A stretch of DNA of 64,000 nucleotides, taken from the NCBI RefSeq assembly GCF_029531655.1, contig NZ_JANRMI010000002.1:558001-622000 (forward strand), in the 5' to 3' direction. Below, one piece after another: positions 1-9,257 of this stretch. Source of the stretch: Bdellovibrio svalbardensis (lineage in GTDB: Bacteria; Bdellovibrionota; Bdellovibrionia; Bdellovibrionales; Bdellovibrionaceae). Made by a program: the position numbers and the translations under genes. Within the stretch, counting starts at the first letter, position 1; every line of letters begins with the position of its first letter. The notes under the pieces were generated by a model. That model made no database searches, was not told the DNA's origin, and worked only from the letters and a program-made list of their open reading frames with translations.

Positions 1-11
1 CAGGTTGTGTG

Positions 12-194
12 TTATTTTCCTGGGTGCTCGAAAAGAGTCGGAGTGCTGTGTTTGGAAAGGCTTACTGCGCGTTGAGGTTTGATATCAACATGGCGGCTTA
101 AATATATTCCAGCTGAAACAGCGATGAAGATGACGATAAATGGAATCGATTCGATGAGGTTCATAATAGTATTTCCGTTGTTTCTTTTTTTCAT
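12..194 (-). CDS. small single-span membrane protein, unknown function
   Basis: This 60-residue protein has a basic N-terminus, one hydrophobic segment at about residues 16-32, and a polar tail. It is probably a single-pass inner-membrane peptide. The ATG at 194 is preceded by AGGTGG at good spacing, which argues for a real gene despite its size. It is divergent from the barrel gene at 433. I recognise no family, and the role is unknown. Confidence 0.5.
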   Translation of the reverse strand: MKKRNNGNTIMNLIESIPFIVIFIAVSAGIYLSRHVDIKPQRAVSLSKHSTPTLFEHPGK

Positions 195-432
195 AAATCC
201 ACCTAGTTAACTTTTAATCTAAGCGGGGTAAAAAAATCCTATTAACTGAAGTGGGTAGGATAAAGAAAAAGTAAAAGATGAGCAGTTTAAAGGCAGGAAG
301 TGCCGCAAGTTGGTTGGCTGCTCCCAGTTTGTTCTGGCAGGTCCCGTAGTAGGCCAAAAATCCAGTATTGTCCTCAGACTTTGCTTTGAGTCACCGAATT
401 GTCGAGAATCATTGCTTGGAGGATCCATTCCT

Positions 433-1029
433 ATGAAGTTCGCATTTATTCTTTTCGCCTCATTAATTTCACTTCAAGCTCATGCTGGAATTCTATTCGA
501 ACCGATGGTTTCTTATGAATCAGGCTCCAACAACATCGAATTCACCACGGCCGGTGCCACCATGAGAGGAATGAGCAGTGATAAAAGTACCAATTCGGCT
601 GTGAACTATGGAGCGAGATTGGGTTACCTTTTTTCTTCAGGTTTTTGGTTCGCGGGTGACTATTCTGCGGCAACCTCAGGTAAATCTAAGTTTGACTTGC
701 ACGAAGACAGCTTCGATCGCACGGCGATGGGGGTAGATCTGGGTATGTGGAATGGCCGATGGAATTTTTGGCTGGGATATAACATCAGTGACAAATTAGA
801 ATTCACTCAAGCTACCAATACTGAGAAGGAATATGTTTCTGGGACGTCAATGAAGGTTGGTATCGGCTATCTTCTTTTCAATCATATTGCGTTTAACATT
901 GAGTACACTTACAGAAATTATACTACCGGGGACGAAAAATCGTCAGACATTGCGTTTTCTGATTTCTCAACTTACACAAAAAGCTTTACTCAGCAAAGTT
1001 ACTCTGCTGGTTTGTCATTTCCGTTTTAA
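433..1029 (+). CDS. outer-membrane beta-barrel protein
   Basis: This is a 198-residue exported protein. The signal peptide (residues 1-18) ends in a typical AHA cleavage site. The mature part is made of alternating short strands rich in Tyr, Phe and Gly and ends in a C-terminal Phe, as BAM-inserted porin-like barrels do. The ATG at 433 was chosen because GGAGG lies about 10 bases upstream and the signal peptide starts there; an earlier in-frame start would bury the signal sequence. It resembles small OmpW/OprF-type barrels only in general character. The ligand is unknown. It ends just before a strong terminator. Confidence 0.7.
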   Translation: MKFAFILFASLISLQAHAGILFEPMVSYESGSNNIEFTTAGATMRGMSSDKSTNSAVNYGARLGYLFSSGFWFAGDYSAATSGKSKFDLHEDSFDRTAMGVDLGMWNGRWNFWLGYNISDKLEFTQATNTEKEYVSGTSMKVGIGYLLFNHIAFNIEYTYRNYTTGDEKSSDIAFSDFSTYTKSFTQQSYSAGLSFPF

Positions 1030-1049
1030 ATTTGTCTGATGGTCTTATG

Positions 1050-1083
1050 AAAAAAGCCGCTTAAAAGTGCGGCTTTTTTTTTT
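1050..1083 (+). terminator. bidirectional rho-independent terminator
   Basis: The stem AAAAAGCCGC / GCGGCTTTTT is followed by a long T run and also has an A run on its left side. It can therefore end both the barrel gene on the plus strand and the FKBP gene on the minus strand. Confidence 0.85.
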
Positions 1084-1092
1084 GGTCTGACA

Positions 1093-1434
1093 TCATTCGC
1101 GCGGGCGCACTTCAAGTAACTCCACATAAAATATTAGATTTGAATTCGGCTTGATGAATTTTCCGATTTGTCTTTCGCCGTAAGCTAGATGGGCGGGAAC
1201 GTGCAGTGTGCGTTTGCCGCCTTCTTTCATTCCCATCAGTCCTTGATCCCACCCCTTAATCACACGACCGGACCCAATCACAAATTGAAAAGGGCGGCCA
1301 TGATCAAAGGAAGAGTCAAACTTAGTCCCATCTTCCAAGAATCCTTCGTATTGGCAGATTACCAAAGCTCCCTTCACGGTTTCTTTGCCTGCGCCAACCA
1401 GGGTGTCGGTAATGACTAATTCAGTGATGCTCAT
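1093..1434 (-). CDS. FKBP-type peptidyl-prolyl cis-trans isomerase
   Basis: This is a single FKBP domain of 113 residues with no signal peptide, so it is cytoplasmic. The family catalyses cis-trans isomerisation of prolyl bonds during protein folding. Visible hallmarks are the YEGFLEDGTKFDSS strand region, the FVIGSGRVIKGWDQGL core, the GGKRTL turn and the final FYVELLEV strand. It is the typical length for a stand-alone FKBP. Its start codon overlaps the stop of the upstream MepB-like gene by four bases (1431-1434), so the two are translationally coupled. No functional link between them is known to me. Confidence 0.93.
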   Translation of the reverse strand: MSITELVITDTLVGAGKETVKGALVICQYEGFLEDGTKFDSSFDHGRPFQFVIGSGRVIKGWDQGLMGMKEGGKRTLHVPAHLAYGERQIGKFIKPNSNLIFYVELLEVRPRE

Positions 1435-2006
1435 TTTGATCTTTTCCTATAGAGATATTGAGTTCGCTCCAAGTCCACGGCCTTATTATTGGGAATTTCC
1501 AGAAAAAAATCCAGCTGCCATTGCTGAGTTTTTTTGGCTTGCTTGCTAGTGACTTGATCCCAGGGCGGGTAGACTCGAAGGGCCCGTTTGCCTTCCTTCG
1601 ATGGGGTGGACAGGATCCCATGTTCGATCAAAGCCGACTTGGGAAACACAAATTGCCCGAAGCGGGATCCATTTCGAGTACTAATTACAAAAATGTCTAC
1701 GGGGTCTGAGGAGTCATGAGGCTGGATGGGGCCTGAACCATAGCGTTTCCACAAGGTCACAAACTGTCCCACTTTTGTGGGGGTAATTTTGGCGACGCGA
1801 AATTTTATTGAGAGCTTATTAAGTTCAAAAACATAGGCTCCGTATTCGGCACTTTCCAATTCAGCGGTAGGTGCTGTTGCGAGATAGCCACAAGGATCGA
1901 AAATGAGCTCCTTGGCGGCTAGAAGGTCCTTATGGATAGCTGTGGTTTGAGACCAGGAACGTTTATTTGTCAATTTAAGGAACCTCAAGCTACTGGTGCG
2001 CTTCAT
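1431..2006 (-). CDS. MepB-like family protein
   Basis: The protein has 191 residues from the ATG at 2006; a TTG at 2027 would add seven. The central block AEYGAYVFELN...FRVAKITPTKVGQFVTLWKR, followed by SDPVDIFVIST, GQFVFPKSALIEHG and RVYPPWD, matches the MepB family. That family is named after a Staphylococcus gene next to the MepA efflux pump, and its biochemical role is undefined. No signal peptide is seen. It forms a two-gene unit with the FKBP gene, overlapping it by four bases. The family call is firm; the function is not known. Confidence 0.8.
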   Translation of the reverse strand: MKRTSSLRFLKLTNKRSWSQTTAIHKDLLAAKELIFDPCGYLATAPTAELESAEYGAYVFELNKLSIKFRVAKITPTKVGQFVTLWKRYGSGPIQPHDSSDPVDIFVISTRNGSRFGQFVFPKSALIEHGILSTPSKEGKRALRVYPPWDQVTSKQAKKTQQWQLDFFLEIPNNKAVDLERTQYLYRKRSK

Positions 2007-2217
2007 GAGTTTATGGGAGCTCAGCAACTTAGAATGTTTCAGGCTTTCACACCATGAAATGTCGGAGTTTGGAAAATATTTAAGAAGCGTCTAGAAGCTC
2101 GACACTTCTTGGAAAGGCGTCGAACGTGGCTTGAGCCACAGTGGCGATTTCAGTCGGGAAAATGAGTTTTTAGACCCTTTCGAATCTTGATATTTAATTC
2201 AATCCCCGATGGACTTC

Positions 2218-2246
2218 TTGTCTAAAAAGGACCTCTCTTTTATAAA
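2218..2246 (+). promoter_or_regulatory. sigma-70-type promoter of the glycan operon
   Basis: A TTGTCT -35 box (2218-2223), a 17-base spacer and a TATAAA -10 box (2241-2246) lie upstream of the GTG at 2274. Transcription would start near 2253, and a GGGGAG ribosome site lies at about 2265-2270. Confidence 0.55.
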
Positions 2247-2273
2247 ACCGAGTGTTTAAAACAAGGGGAGTCC

Positions 2274-3581
2274 GTGAATTTTCTAAGCCTCGCGCAAAAA
2301 ATTAAAGATCGCCAAGCTGTTATTGGAATCATTGGATTGGGCTATGTTGGCTTGCCCTTATCTTTGCGATACGCAGATGAGAAATTTCAAGTTCTAGGTT
2401 TTGATATCGATGCTTCCAAAATCGACAAGATCTCCAAAGGTCAAACCTACATCGAACATATCGAGAATGCTTCCATCGCCAAGGCCGTGGCAAGCGGCTT
2501 TAGAGCCACAACGGACTTTACAGAAATTTCCAAAGTCGATGCAATCATCATTTGCGTTCCAACTCCACTGAACAAGTATCGCGAACCCGATTTGAGTTTT
2601 GTGATCGATACGGTCGAAAAGTTCATTCCCTATATGCGACCGGGGCAGATCGTCAGCCTAGAGAGTACTACTTATCCTGGAACTACCGATGAAGAGCTTT
2701 TGCCGCGTATTCAGTCTCGCGGTTTCAAAGTGGGCGAAGACAGCTTCCTTGTGTTTTCCCCAGAGCGCGAAGATCCGGGTCGTAAGGACTATTCAACGAA
2801 GACCATTCCTAAAGTTGTCGGCGGCTATACCTCAAACTGCCTGGAAATCGGTAAGCTTCTTTATGGAGCCGTTATTGATACGGTGGTTCCAGTGAGTTCT
2901 ACCAAAGCGGCAGAGATGACCAAATTGCTTGAGAATATTCACCGTGCCGTGAACATCGGTCTTGTAAATGAGATGAAGATTGTTTGCGACAAGATGGGCC
3001 TAGATATCCATGAGGTGATTGATGCCGCCAGCACGAAGCCGTTTGGCTTTGTGGCTTATAAGCCTGGCCCCGGCCTGGGTGGCCACTGTATTCCTATTGA
3101 TCCCTTCTATTTGACGTGGAAAGCCCGTGAGTATGGTTTGAATACACGATTCATTGAGCTTGCCGGGGAAGTAAACTCCAACATGCCTCAGTACGTGATG
3201 GATAAAATTTCTTATGCACTTAACGAAAGAGAGAAATCTCTTAAAGGGGCCAAGGTATTGGTTCTGGGGATTGCTTATAAAAAGAATGTCGATGATATGC
3301 GCGAAAGCCCGAGTGTGATGATCATGGAGCACCTTCGCGATAAGGGTGCGGTCATTGATTACTTGGATCCCCATGTCCCTGTTTTCCCTAAAATGCGTGA
3401 GCATAAATTCGACTTGAAAAGCATTGAAATGACGTCTGCCAAAATTGCCTCTTATGACTGCGTCTTGGTGGCGACGGATCACGACAAATTTGATTACGAT
3501 ATGATTTTGAATTCCGCTCAAGTGATTGTCGATGCTCGCGGTCGTTACCGTGGCAACCACGCTAAGGTGATTAAGGCGTAG
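2274..3581 (+). CDS. wbpA: UDP-N-acetyl-hexosamine 6-dehydrogenase (WbpA/TviB-like)
   Basis: This 435-residue cytoplasmic NAD-dependent nucleotide-sugar dehydrogenase oxidises C6 of a UDP-hexose to a uronic acid. Residues 19-30 carry the Rossmann motif [10 protein letters not shown]. The SPEREDPGR segment is typical of the UDP-GlcNAc/ManNAc branch rather than the UDP-glucose branch. The catalytic Cys sits in [11 protein letters not shown] (about residue 265). The GTG start at 2274 follows GGGGAG. The gene directly abuts the epimerase at 3582 and opens an operon for uronic-acid sugar precursors. The exact substrate (UDP-GlcNAc versus UDP-ManNAc) cannot be settled from sequence alone. Confidence 0.88.
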   Translation: MNFLSLAQKIKDRQAVIGIIGLGYVGLPLSLRYADEKFQVLGFDIDASKIDKISKGQTYIEHIENASIAKAVASGFRATTDFTEISKVDAIIICVPTPLNKYREPDLSFVIDTVEKFIPYMRPGQIVSLESTTYPGTTDEELLPRIQSRGFKVGEDSFLVFSPEREDPGRKDYSTKTIPKVVGGYTSNCLEIGKLLYGAVIDTVVPVSSTKAAEMTKLLENIHRAVNIGLVNEMKIVCDKMGLDIHEVIDAASTKPFGFVAYKPGPGLGGHCIPIDPFYLTWKAREYGLNTRFIELAGEVNSNMPQYVMDKISYALNEREKSLKGAKVLVLGIAYKKNVDDMRESPSVMIMEHLRDKGAVIDYLDPHVPVFPKMREHKFDLKSIEMTSAKIASYDCVLVATDHDKFDYDMILNSAQVIVDARGRYRGNHAKVIKA

Positions 3582-4553
3582 ATGAGAAAAGTACTCGTCA
3601 CCGGCGTGGCCGGTTTTATAGCAAGCAAAGTCGCTGAGTTTCTACTCGCTGACGGAGTTGAGGTTGTCGGAATTGACAATCTCAACAGCTATTATGACGT
3701 TCGCCTTAAGAATTGGCGTCTTGAACAGCTTCAAGGTCAAAAGATCTTTCATTTTGAAAAAATCGATATTGAAGATCAAAGCGCCCTCAAGCAGCTTTTT
3801 GACCAGCATCAGTTTGATGTTGTATTTAACTTGGCAGCCCGTGCCGGGGTCCGCTACAGCATGGAAAATCCCCATGTCTATATGAGCACCAATGCTCAAG
3901 GATCTTTGAATCTTCTGGAAGAGATGCGCCGAACGGGTGTTAAAAAGTTCATTCTTGCTTCGACTTCTTCGCTGTATGCCGGCTTGGCGATGCCATTTAG
4001 TGAAGAGCTTCCTGTGAATGCGCCGATCTCACCTTATGCAGCCTCTAAAAAGGCGGCCGAGGTCATGGCCTATACCTACCACTATTTATACGGGATTGAT
4101 GTTTCGATTGTTCGCTATTTCACTGTCTTTGGACCCGCCAGCCGCCCGGATATGGCGATCTTCAGATTTATTGAATGGATTGATCGCGGCGAAAAAATTC
4201 AGCTCTTTGGCGATGGAGCCCAATCCCGCGATTTTACCTATGTGGACGATATTGCCCGTGGAACTATTTTGGCAGCGAAACCCCTGGGATATGAGGTGAT
4301 CAATCTCGGTGGCGGACGCAATCCGATCAGCGTGAGCCGTGTGATTGAGGGGATGGAAAAAGGTCTTTCTAAAAAAGCCGTGGTTGATGTTTTGGACTCG
4401 AATAAGTCCGATATGAAACAAACATGGGCTGATATTGCAAAGGCACAACGACTCCTTGGGTGGAAGCCTGAGGTGGATTTTGAGATGGGTTTGGAGCGAA
4501 CGATCGAATGGCATCGTAAGAATACGGCCTGGTTGCAGGAAGTAAGTCTTTAA
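3582..4553 (+). CDS. UDP-glucuronate 4-epimerase (SDR family)
   Basis: This is a 323-residue extended short-chain dehydrogenase. The N-terminal nucleotide motif is TGVAGFIAS. The stretch DNLNSYYDVRLKNWRL is characteristic of UDP-glucuronate 4-epimerases such as LpsL. The catalytic Tyr/Lys pair is in SPYAASK (about residue 150), and the substrate loop is FTVFGPASRPDMAIF. It should convert UDP-GlcA to UDP-GalA, drawing on the dehydrogenase encoded at 4613. Because it abuts the WbpA-like gene with no gap, it could instead act on an N-acetylated uronic acid, as TviC does in Vi antigen synthesis. The UDP-GlcA assignment is more likely from the motifs. Confidence 0.88.
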   Translation: MRKVLVTGVAGFIASKVAEFLLADGVEVVGIDNLNSYYDVRLKNWRLEQLQGQKIFHFEKIDIEDQSALKQLFDQHQFDVVFNLAARAGVRYSMENPHVYMSTNAQGSLNLLEEMRRTGVKKFILASTSSLYAGLAMPFSEELPVNAPISPYAASKKAAEVMAYTYHYLYGIDVSIVRYFTVFGPASRPDMAIFRFIEWIDRGEKIQLFGDGAQSRDFTYVDDIARGTILAAKPLGYEVINLGGGRNPISVSRVIEGMEKGLSKKAVVDVLDSNKSDMKQTWADIAKAQRLLGWKPEVDFEMGLERTIEWHRKNTAWLQEVSL

Positions 4554-4612
4554 ATCGTTAGCTGTGATTTTTATTTGAATATTTGTTTTGTTTTTTGATG
4601 TGAGGGGTTTTT

Positions 4613-6004
4613 ATGCGTATTTCGGTAATTGGTACTGGCTATGTGGGTTTGGTCACTGGAACCTGCTTTGCTGAAAAAGGGAACCAAGTTTTGTGCGCAG
4701 ACATTGATGCAACAAGAATTGAAAAGTTAAATCAAGGCATTGCTCCATTTTATGAGCCAGGTCTTGAAGAGTTGATCAAGAAAAATGCATCTAAAAAGCG
4801 TCTTCACTTTACTGCCAATATTCAAGAGGCCATGGAATCCGCGGAAATGTTAATGATTGCCGTAGGAACTCCGTCTGACTTGGATGGTTCTACCGATTTA
4901 AGTTATGTGATGAGCGTTGCAGAAAGCATCGGTCAACACATGAATGCTGATAAATATGTTGTTGTTAAATCCACTGTTCCAGTGGGAACTTGCGAGGCTG
5001 TTCGCAACGTTATCGAAAGAGTTCTCCGTGCCCGTGGTGTGAACTATAAAGTTCAAATCGTCTCAAATCCTGAGTTCCTGCGCGAAGGTGCCGCTCTCGA
5101 GGACTGTCTCTATCCACCTCGCGTGATCGTTGGTGTCGAAAATGATGAGACTCAACAGGTTATGCTTAATTTGTACCGTCCCTTTGTAGAGGACACATCG
5201 AAAATCCTTTTTGTCGATATCTTCTCGTCCGAAATGACGAAATATGCAGCCAATGCGATGTTGGCAACTCGTATTTCATTCATGAATGAGCTTTCGCGCA
5301 TTTGTGAGGTGACCGGCGCCAATATTGATTTGGTTAAAAAAGGCATGGGTATGGATCCGCGCATTGGTCCGCACTTCTTGAACGCTGGAGTGGGATATGG
5401 CGGTTCTTGCTTCCCTAAAGACGTCAAGGCCCTGATAAAAACAGCACGTAATATCGGCAGCGAACTCAGTATCTTGCAAGCTGTTGAAGAAGTGAATCAG
5501 CAACAACACGATCATTTCTTTAAAAAAGTTCAAGACTACTTCAAAGGTCAGCTTGAAGGAAAAACAATCGCAATGTGGGGGCTCGCATTTAAACCGGGTA
5601 CGGATGACCTTCGTGAGGCTCCGGCACTTCGTTTGATTGAGAAGTTTCTCTATTACGGGGCTCGCGTCAAAGCGGCAGACCCGATCGCTCTTGAAGGAGC
5701 TCGTAAACTACTGAGCTTCGAAAGTCGGGTTGAACTCTTTGATTCCTTCTATGAGGCCCTTAACGGCGCGGACGCTTTGGTGATCGTGACGGAATGGCCT
5801 GAATTTAAGGGCGCAGATCTGAATCAGGTAAAAGCTTCGTTGAAAAACTCTGTCATCTTCGACGGCCGAAATATCTTTTTGCCATCTGAAATGGAAGAGT
5901 TGGGCTTTGACTATATCAGCATCGGTAAAGAGATGGGGTTGGGATTGCAGAAACAAACGGCAATTTTGCAACCTCAGCAAATCACCAATCAGTGGATTAA
6001 CTAG
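4613..6004 (+). CDS. ugd: UDP-glucose 6-dehydrogenase
   Basis: This 463-residue enzyme oxidises UDP-glucose to UDP-glucuronate with two NAD+. The N-terminus has GTGYVGLVTGTCFAEKGN; the middle has STVPVGT and NPEFLREGAA; the catalytic Cys is in GYGGSCFPKDVKAL (about residue 265). The C-terminal UDP-binding domain includes LAFKPGTDDLREAP. All hallmarks of the family are intact. A GAGGGG ribosome site precedes the ATG. It supplies the epimerase just upstream, so the operon can make both UDP-GlcA and UDP-GalA. Confidence 0.95.
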   Translation: MRISVIGTGYVGLVTGTCFAEKGNQVLCADIDATRIEKLNQGIAPFYEPGLEELIKKNASKKRLHFTANIQEAMESAEMLMIAVGTPSDLDGSTDLSYVMSVAESIGQHMNADKYVVVKSTVPVGTCEAVRNVIERVLRARGVNYKVQIVSNPEFLREGAALEDCLYPPRVIVGVENDETQQVMLNLYRPFVEDTSKILFVDIFSSEMTKYAANAMLATRISFMNELSRICEVTGANIDLVKKGMGMDPRIGPHFLNAGVGYGGSCFPKDVKALIKTARNIGSELSILQAVEEVNQQQHDHFFKKVQDYFKGQLEGKTIAMWGLAFKPGTDDLREAPALRLIEKFLYYGARVKAADPIALEGARKLLSFESRVELFDSFYEALNGADALVIVTEWPEFKGADLNQVKASLKNSVIFDGRNIFLPSEMEELGFDYISIGKEMGLGLQKQTAILQPQQITNQWIN

Positions 6005-6020
6005 GTAAGGGAGAGAACGA

Positions 6021-7439
6021 GTGTCGAGATCTCAAACCCAAATCTTTGATGGAATAAGTGGCCTGGTTTTTAAGAAACAACCTTGCTTGGGAAGCTATGC
6101 CAAGGTTGGTTTTTTAAATCCACAAGTGGGCTCTTTGCACATCATCTATGACAGTCAGGCTCCTTGGCTTTTAGCTCTTATTGAAAAGCATTTCGGTAAG
6201 ATCCCCGAGACTTTGACCTATGAGCAAATTCACCAGGTTTTGCGTAAAGTAAAACGTTTTCTATTAATTCAAAAAAGCCTTCAGCATCTGGGACTCAACA
6301 AAACTAGAGTCTTGGGTGGAGTGCGTGAACACTACTATTTTGATGAACCTTTTGCGCTGCTTTCGCAAATCAATATTCTATTGGTTCTTGCCGCAAAGGT
6401 GATGTTCGAGAAGTTTACACGGATTGAAACCAGAATTGTCGCGCTGGAGTCTCTAGAGACCAAAGCTCTTTGTTGGACTTTGGTGATGAAGGTTCATGAT
6501 AACAGAGCCGTTAGCTGCATTTTTGATGCAGCCTTCACATTGCCTCGTCTTCATTTGGAAAAATTTGAGAATGGCTTGTTACTCGGGCACTTCCGTTTGT
6601 TGGAAGAAAGCGTTTTGGTGACGCCTGGCCAGAAGGAATGGACAACTCAGAAGAAGTCTTTGTCTATTTTCGGTGAGCGTGGGCAGGAGCTGCATTTCCA
6701 TGTCATGGGGCGTACACCCGCGGAAAGACGTTTCGAGAATGAAGAGGCGCTTATTGCGGCGGCTCAGGGCTCACAATTGGTTCCAATTGAAATCAATTTC
6801 CATCCGTTCTGGCGTCCGTTGGGCCACACGACTTTACGTATTGGTCGTCATCTGTTTGAACTTTCGGCAACAGGCTGGAAGGCTCACAATCAGGGAGCCA
6901 ATACGGCGCGTGCTTTTATCTTTAATAATCCATTCTTCCGTAAACAATTGGGTCTTTTCTCTGACCAAGGCATGCCACCGATTTCTATTGGTGTGACCTT
7001 GCTTGTTCCTAAGGACAAGGTTGAAGTCTTGCAGGTTATTCTTGAAAACCTGGCGGCCTCTCAAGGGGCTCAGAAGGAAAAGTTCAGTCTTTTGAAGAAC
7101 AACTGTAATCAAGGTATTGTGAGAGTTTTGACTCAGGCGGGGATCGAGGGATTTGATCACAAAGGCTATCTCGAATTCAGTACGGTTTTGACCTATCGCC
7201 AGTTGCTATTGGATCCGCAGTATCCTGTTGAGGGCTTGCGTATTTATCCTTTGCCAAACACGAACTTTGACGAAGCAACCTTGCGCTCATGGATTCCCGC
7301 TTTGCTTTACCGAAATAATACTGTCTCTAGAGAAGTGCGCAGGGCTCTTCCTGTCTTTCCGAGGGACTTCTTTTTCATCAATTGGAAGCGTCTTATGGCG
7401 CAGGTTCAGCGTTTGGGGGGCAGTCATGCGGATCTCTAG
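6021..7439 (+). CDS. unknown protein with a possible permuted papain-fold domain
   Basis: The protein has 472 residues, a GTG start and a GGGAG ribosome site. No signal peptide is visible. The N-terminal half (1-250) is unrecognised. The C-terminal half has GHTTLRIG with His269 and, about 90 residues later, LLKNNCNQGIV with Cys362. A His-before-Cys order with an adjacent Asn is what circularly permuted papain-like folds show (LRAT, YiiX and DUF4105-like groups). This is my inference from motif order only. The gene sits between ugd and the exporter genes in the same orientation, with 16 bases to ugd and a 14-base overlap with the next gene, so it probably works on the same glycan or lipid. It could instead be structural. 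Confidence 0.45.
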   Translation: MSRSQTQIFDGISGLVFKKQPCLGSYAKVGFLNPQVGSLHIIYDSQAPWLLALIEKHFGKIPETLTYEQIHQVLRKVKRFLLIQKSLQHLGLNKTRVLGGVREHYYFDEPFALLSQINILLVLAAKVMFEKFTRIETRIVALESLETKALCWTLVMKVHDNRAVSCIFDAAFTLPRLHLEKFENGLLLGHFRLLEESVLVTPGQKEWTTQKKSLSIFGERGQELHFHVMGRTPAERRFENEEALIAAAQGSQLVPIEINFHPFWRPLGHTTLRIGRHLFELSATGWKAHNQGANTARAFIFNNPFFRKQLGLFSDQGMPPISIGVTLLVPKDKVEVLQVILENLAASQGAQKEKFSLLKNNCNQGIVRVLTQAGIEGFDHKGYLEFSTVLTYRQLLLDPQYPVEGLRIYPLPNTNFDEATLRSWIPALLYRNNTVSREVRRALPVFPRDFFFINWKRLMAQVQRLGGSHADL

Positions 7440-8004
7440 TTTGTCAGTGATCTTCGTTTTGTTGTTGGGCTCTATAGGACAGGCCGCTCCGGTCTTTAAG
7501 TATTTTCTTAATGATAACGATCTGATTGCGGAAAAATGTACCGATGATGGCGAGACAATCAGCAGTAAAATCAGTATGTCTTTCGCCGTGCCAGCGGAAG
7601 ATGTTGTGGAGACTCAACTTCGCGTGAAGGCCTGCACTCACAAGTACGGATTGAAGAAGTTAACATTCAGCTTTGCTTTGCCACTGGCCTTATTCGACGA
7701 AAGTTTGTTGCTGCAAATGCCGATCGAGAAAGCTCAGAAGATCGGCAAAGTGTGGGTCACTCGTGAAGCCAATTTAAAAGGCAAAGCCGTGTTCTCTCTG
7801 TCTCCAGAGTCCTTCGGATCCAAAGCTGACGGCGTGTCATCTATAAGATACTTCGTGGCGATGGATGAGAGTGAACGTCATGCTTTACTTGAGAAAACCC
7901 AAGGTCGCTTTGTTTGGTCCGGCTTAAGTATTGTTTATAAAAAAGGTTTCCTGATGCCCACCGTGAACTTGCGTGGTGATTTGACTGTGGTCGAGGAAGA
8001 GTAA
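7426..8004 (+). CDS. exported protein of unknown function
   Basis: This is a 192-residue protein with a signal peptide (hydrophobic residues 5-18, cleavage near GQAA). The mature part is mixed beta/alpha with two Cys (in AEKCTDD and VKACTHK). I chose the ATG at 7426 because it gives the signal peptide and overlaps the end of the upstream gene by 14 bases. No family is recognised. It ends eight bases before the TolC-like gene, so it is likely a periplasmic accessory of the glycan export set. Confidence 0.6.
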   Translation: MRISSLSVIFVLLLGSIGQAAPVFKYFLNDNDLIAEKCTDDGETISSKISMSFAVPAEDVVETQLRVKACTHKYGLKKLTFSFALPLALFDESLLLQMPIEKAQKIGKVWVTREANLKGKAVFSLSPESFGSKADGVSSIRYFVAMDESERHALLEKTQGRFVWSGLSIVYKKGFLMPTVNLRGDLTVVEEE

Positions 8005-8012
8005 AGATATTC

Positions 8013-9257
8013 ATGGTTAGAGTTCTGTTTCCTTTGATATTACTAACGACAATGAACACCCAGGCGCAAACCGTCTTGGAGTGGAAGCCTTTGCTTCATA
8101 AAGTGTATGGTCAAAACTCAGAGATTCTTTCTTTGCAGAAGCAAAAAGATTCGGCTTACTATCAAAAGTCGGCAGTAAAATCTGACTTTGCTCCGTCTTT
8201 GTTCCTTTTTGCGGATCGCACTCGCCAAGAGGAAAAAACAAGCTTTCGCGATACTGATGTCACGACCGACACCTATGGACTGAAGGCTTCGTGGAACCTC
8301 TTCAATGGGTTCTCCACTTACAATACTGTTCGCAAATATTCTGCTGAAGAAAATCAGAGTGAATCCCAAATCCGTCTTAAGATGGCGGATATTCGTTATC
8401 AACTTCGTCGTGCCTATATTCAATGCCTTATTTCCCAGCGGGCTTTGACAACCTGGAAGCGACTGTTGCAGCTCCAAATCGATCAATTGTCGATTGTTCA
8501 AATTAAATACAACAAAGGTGTCGAGGCCCTGTGGTCTGTTGAGATCTCCAAAGCCAATGTTGAAGTCACAAAGGCGACCATTGAGCTGGAGCTCAATAAC
8601 TTTTCTAAAGCACGTTCAAATATGGAAGTCCTGATCGGCGAGCCCCTTCCTGCAAATATTGAATTGGTTGATGACCTGGATGCACTTCTAAAAACCGAAG
8701 TGAAAGGGGAGTTGTCGCCAAATCACCCCGAGCTGACTTTGTTACAACAACAAGTGGAAGAAGCCGGGGCTGATACCTCGATTCAAAGAGCGGGATATTT
8801 GCCTTCACTCAAAGCCAATTTGCAATGGGCTGATGCGAAAATCGAAAGTCAAGATACGACACATGATAATCAACTCAGTCTGACGTTGACCTTCCCCTTG
8901 TTCGAAGGTTTCTCGACAACAAACCAAACTTCAAAAGCCCGGGCGATCGTATTAGCGCGTGAGTACACACTAACTGACAGTCGTCTGCGCTTGGAGGCCG
9001 ATGTTATACAGGGACGCTCCTTGTATTCTGCGAATTTGAAGTTTCTTAAAGCAAAATCCAGCGAAGTAAAAGCCACGCAATTGTGGTCCCAAACCATCGA
9101 GAAACAATATCGATTGGGTGTCAGAAAGTACTCTGATTGGGATCAGGCACAGACAAAAATGATAACAAGTGAAAGAGATTATCTCTCAAGTTTGAGAGAC
9201 ACCTTGGAAAGCCGTATCCTTTTGGAAAAGACATTGGCTGTAACGGAGGAAATGTGA
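8013..9257 (+). CDS. TolC-family outer-membrane efflux protein
   Basis: A 414-residue outer-membrane factor. It has a signal peptide (1-19, ending TQAQ), then two repeats of long amphipathic helices with the family pattern, including FNGFSTYNTV (repeat 1) and LFEGFSTTNQTSKARA (repeat 2). It is somewhat short for the family. Members form trimeric channels across the outer membrane and periplasm for type I or MacAB-type export. The stop overlaps the HlyD-like start (GTGA at 9254-9257), so it is coupled to its periplasmic and inner-membrane partners. Confidence 0.87.
   Translation: MVRVLFPLILLTTMNTQAQTVLEWKPLLHKVYGQNSEILSLQKQKDSAYYQKSAVKSDFAPSLFLFADRTRQEEKTSFRDTDVTTDTYGLKASWNLFNGFSTYNTVRKYSAEENQSESQIRLKMADIRYQLRRAYIQCLISQRALTTWKRLLQLQIDQLSIVQIKYNKGVEALWSVEISKANVEVTKATIELELNNFSKARSNMEVLIGEPLPANIELVDDLDALLKTEVKGELSPNHPELTLLQQQVEEAGADTSIQRAGYLPSLKANLQWADAKIESQDTTHDNQLSLTLTFPLFEGFSTTNQTSKARAIVLAREYTLTDSRLRLEADVIQGRSLYSANLKFLKAKSSEVKATQLWSQTIEKQYRLGVRKYSDWDQAQTKMITSERDYLSSLRDTLESRILLEKTLAVTEEM

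Noticed and set aside
3000-3560. 186-codon minus-strand reading frame
   Set aside because: It is fully inside the sugar dehydrogenase gene on the opposite strand with no independent support.
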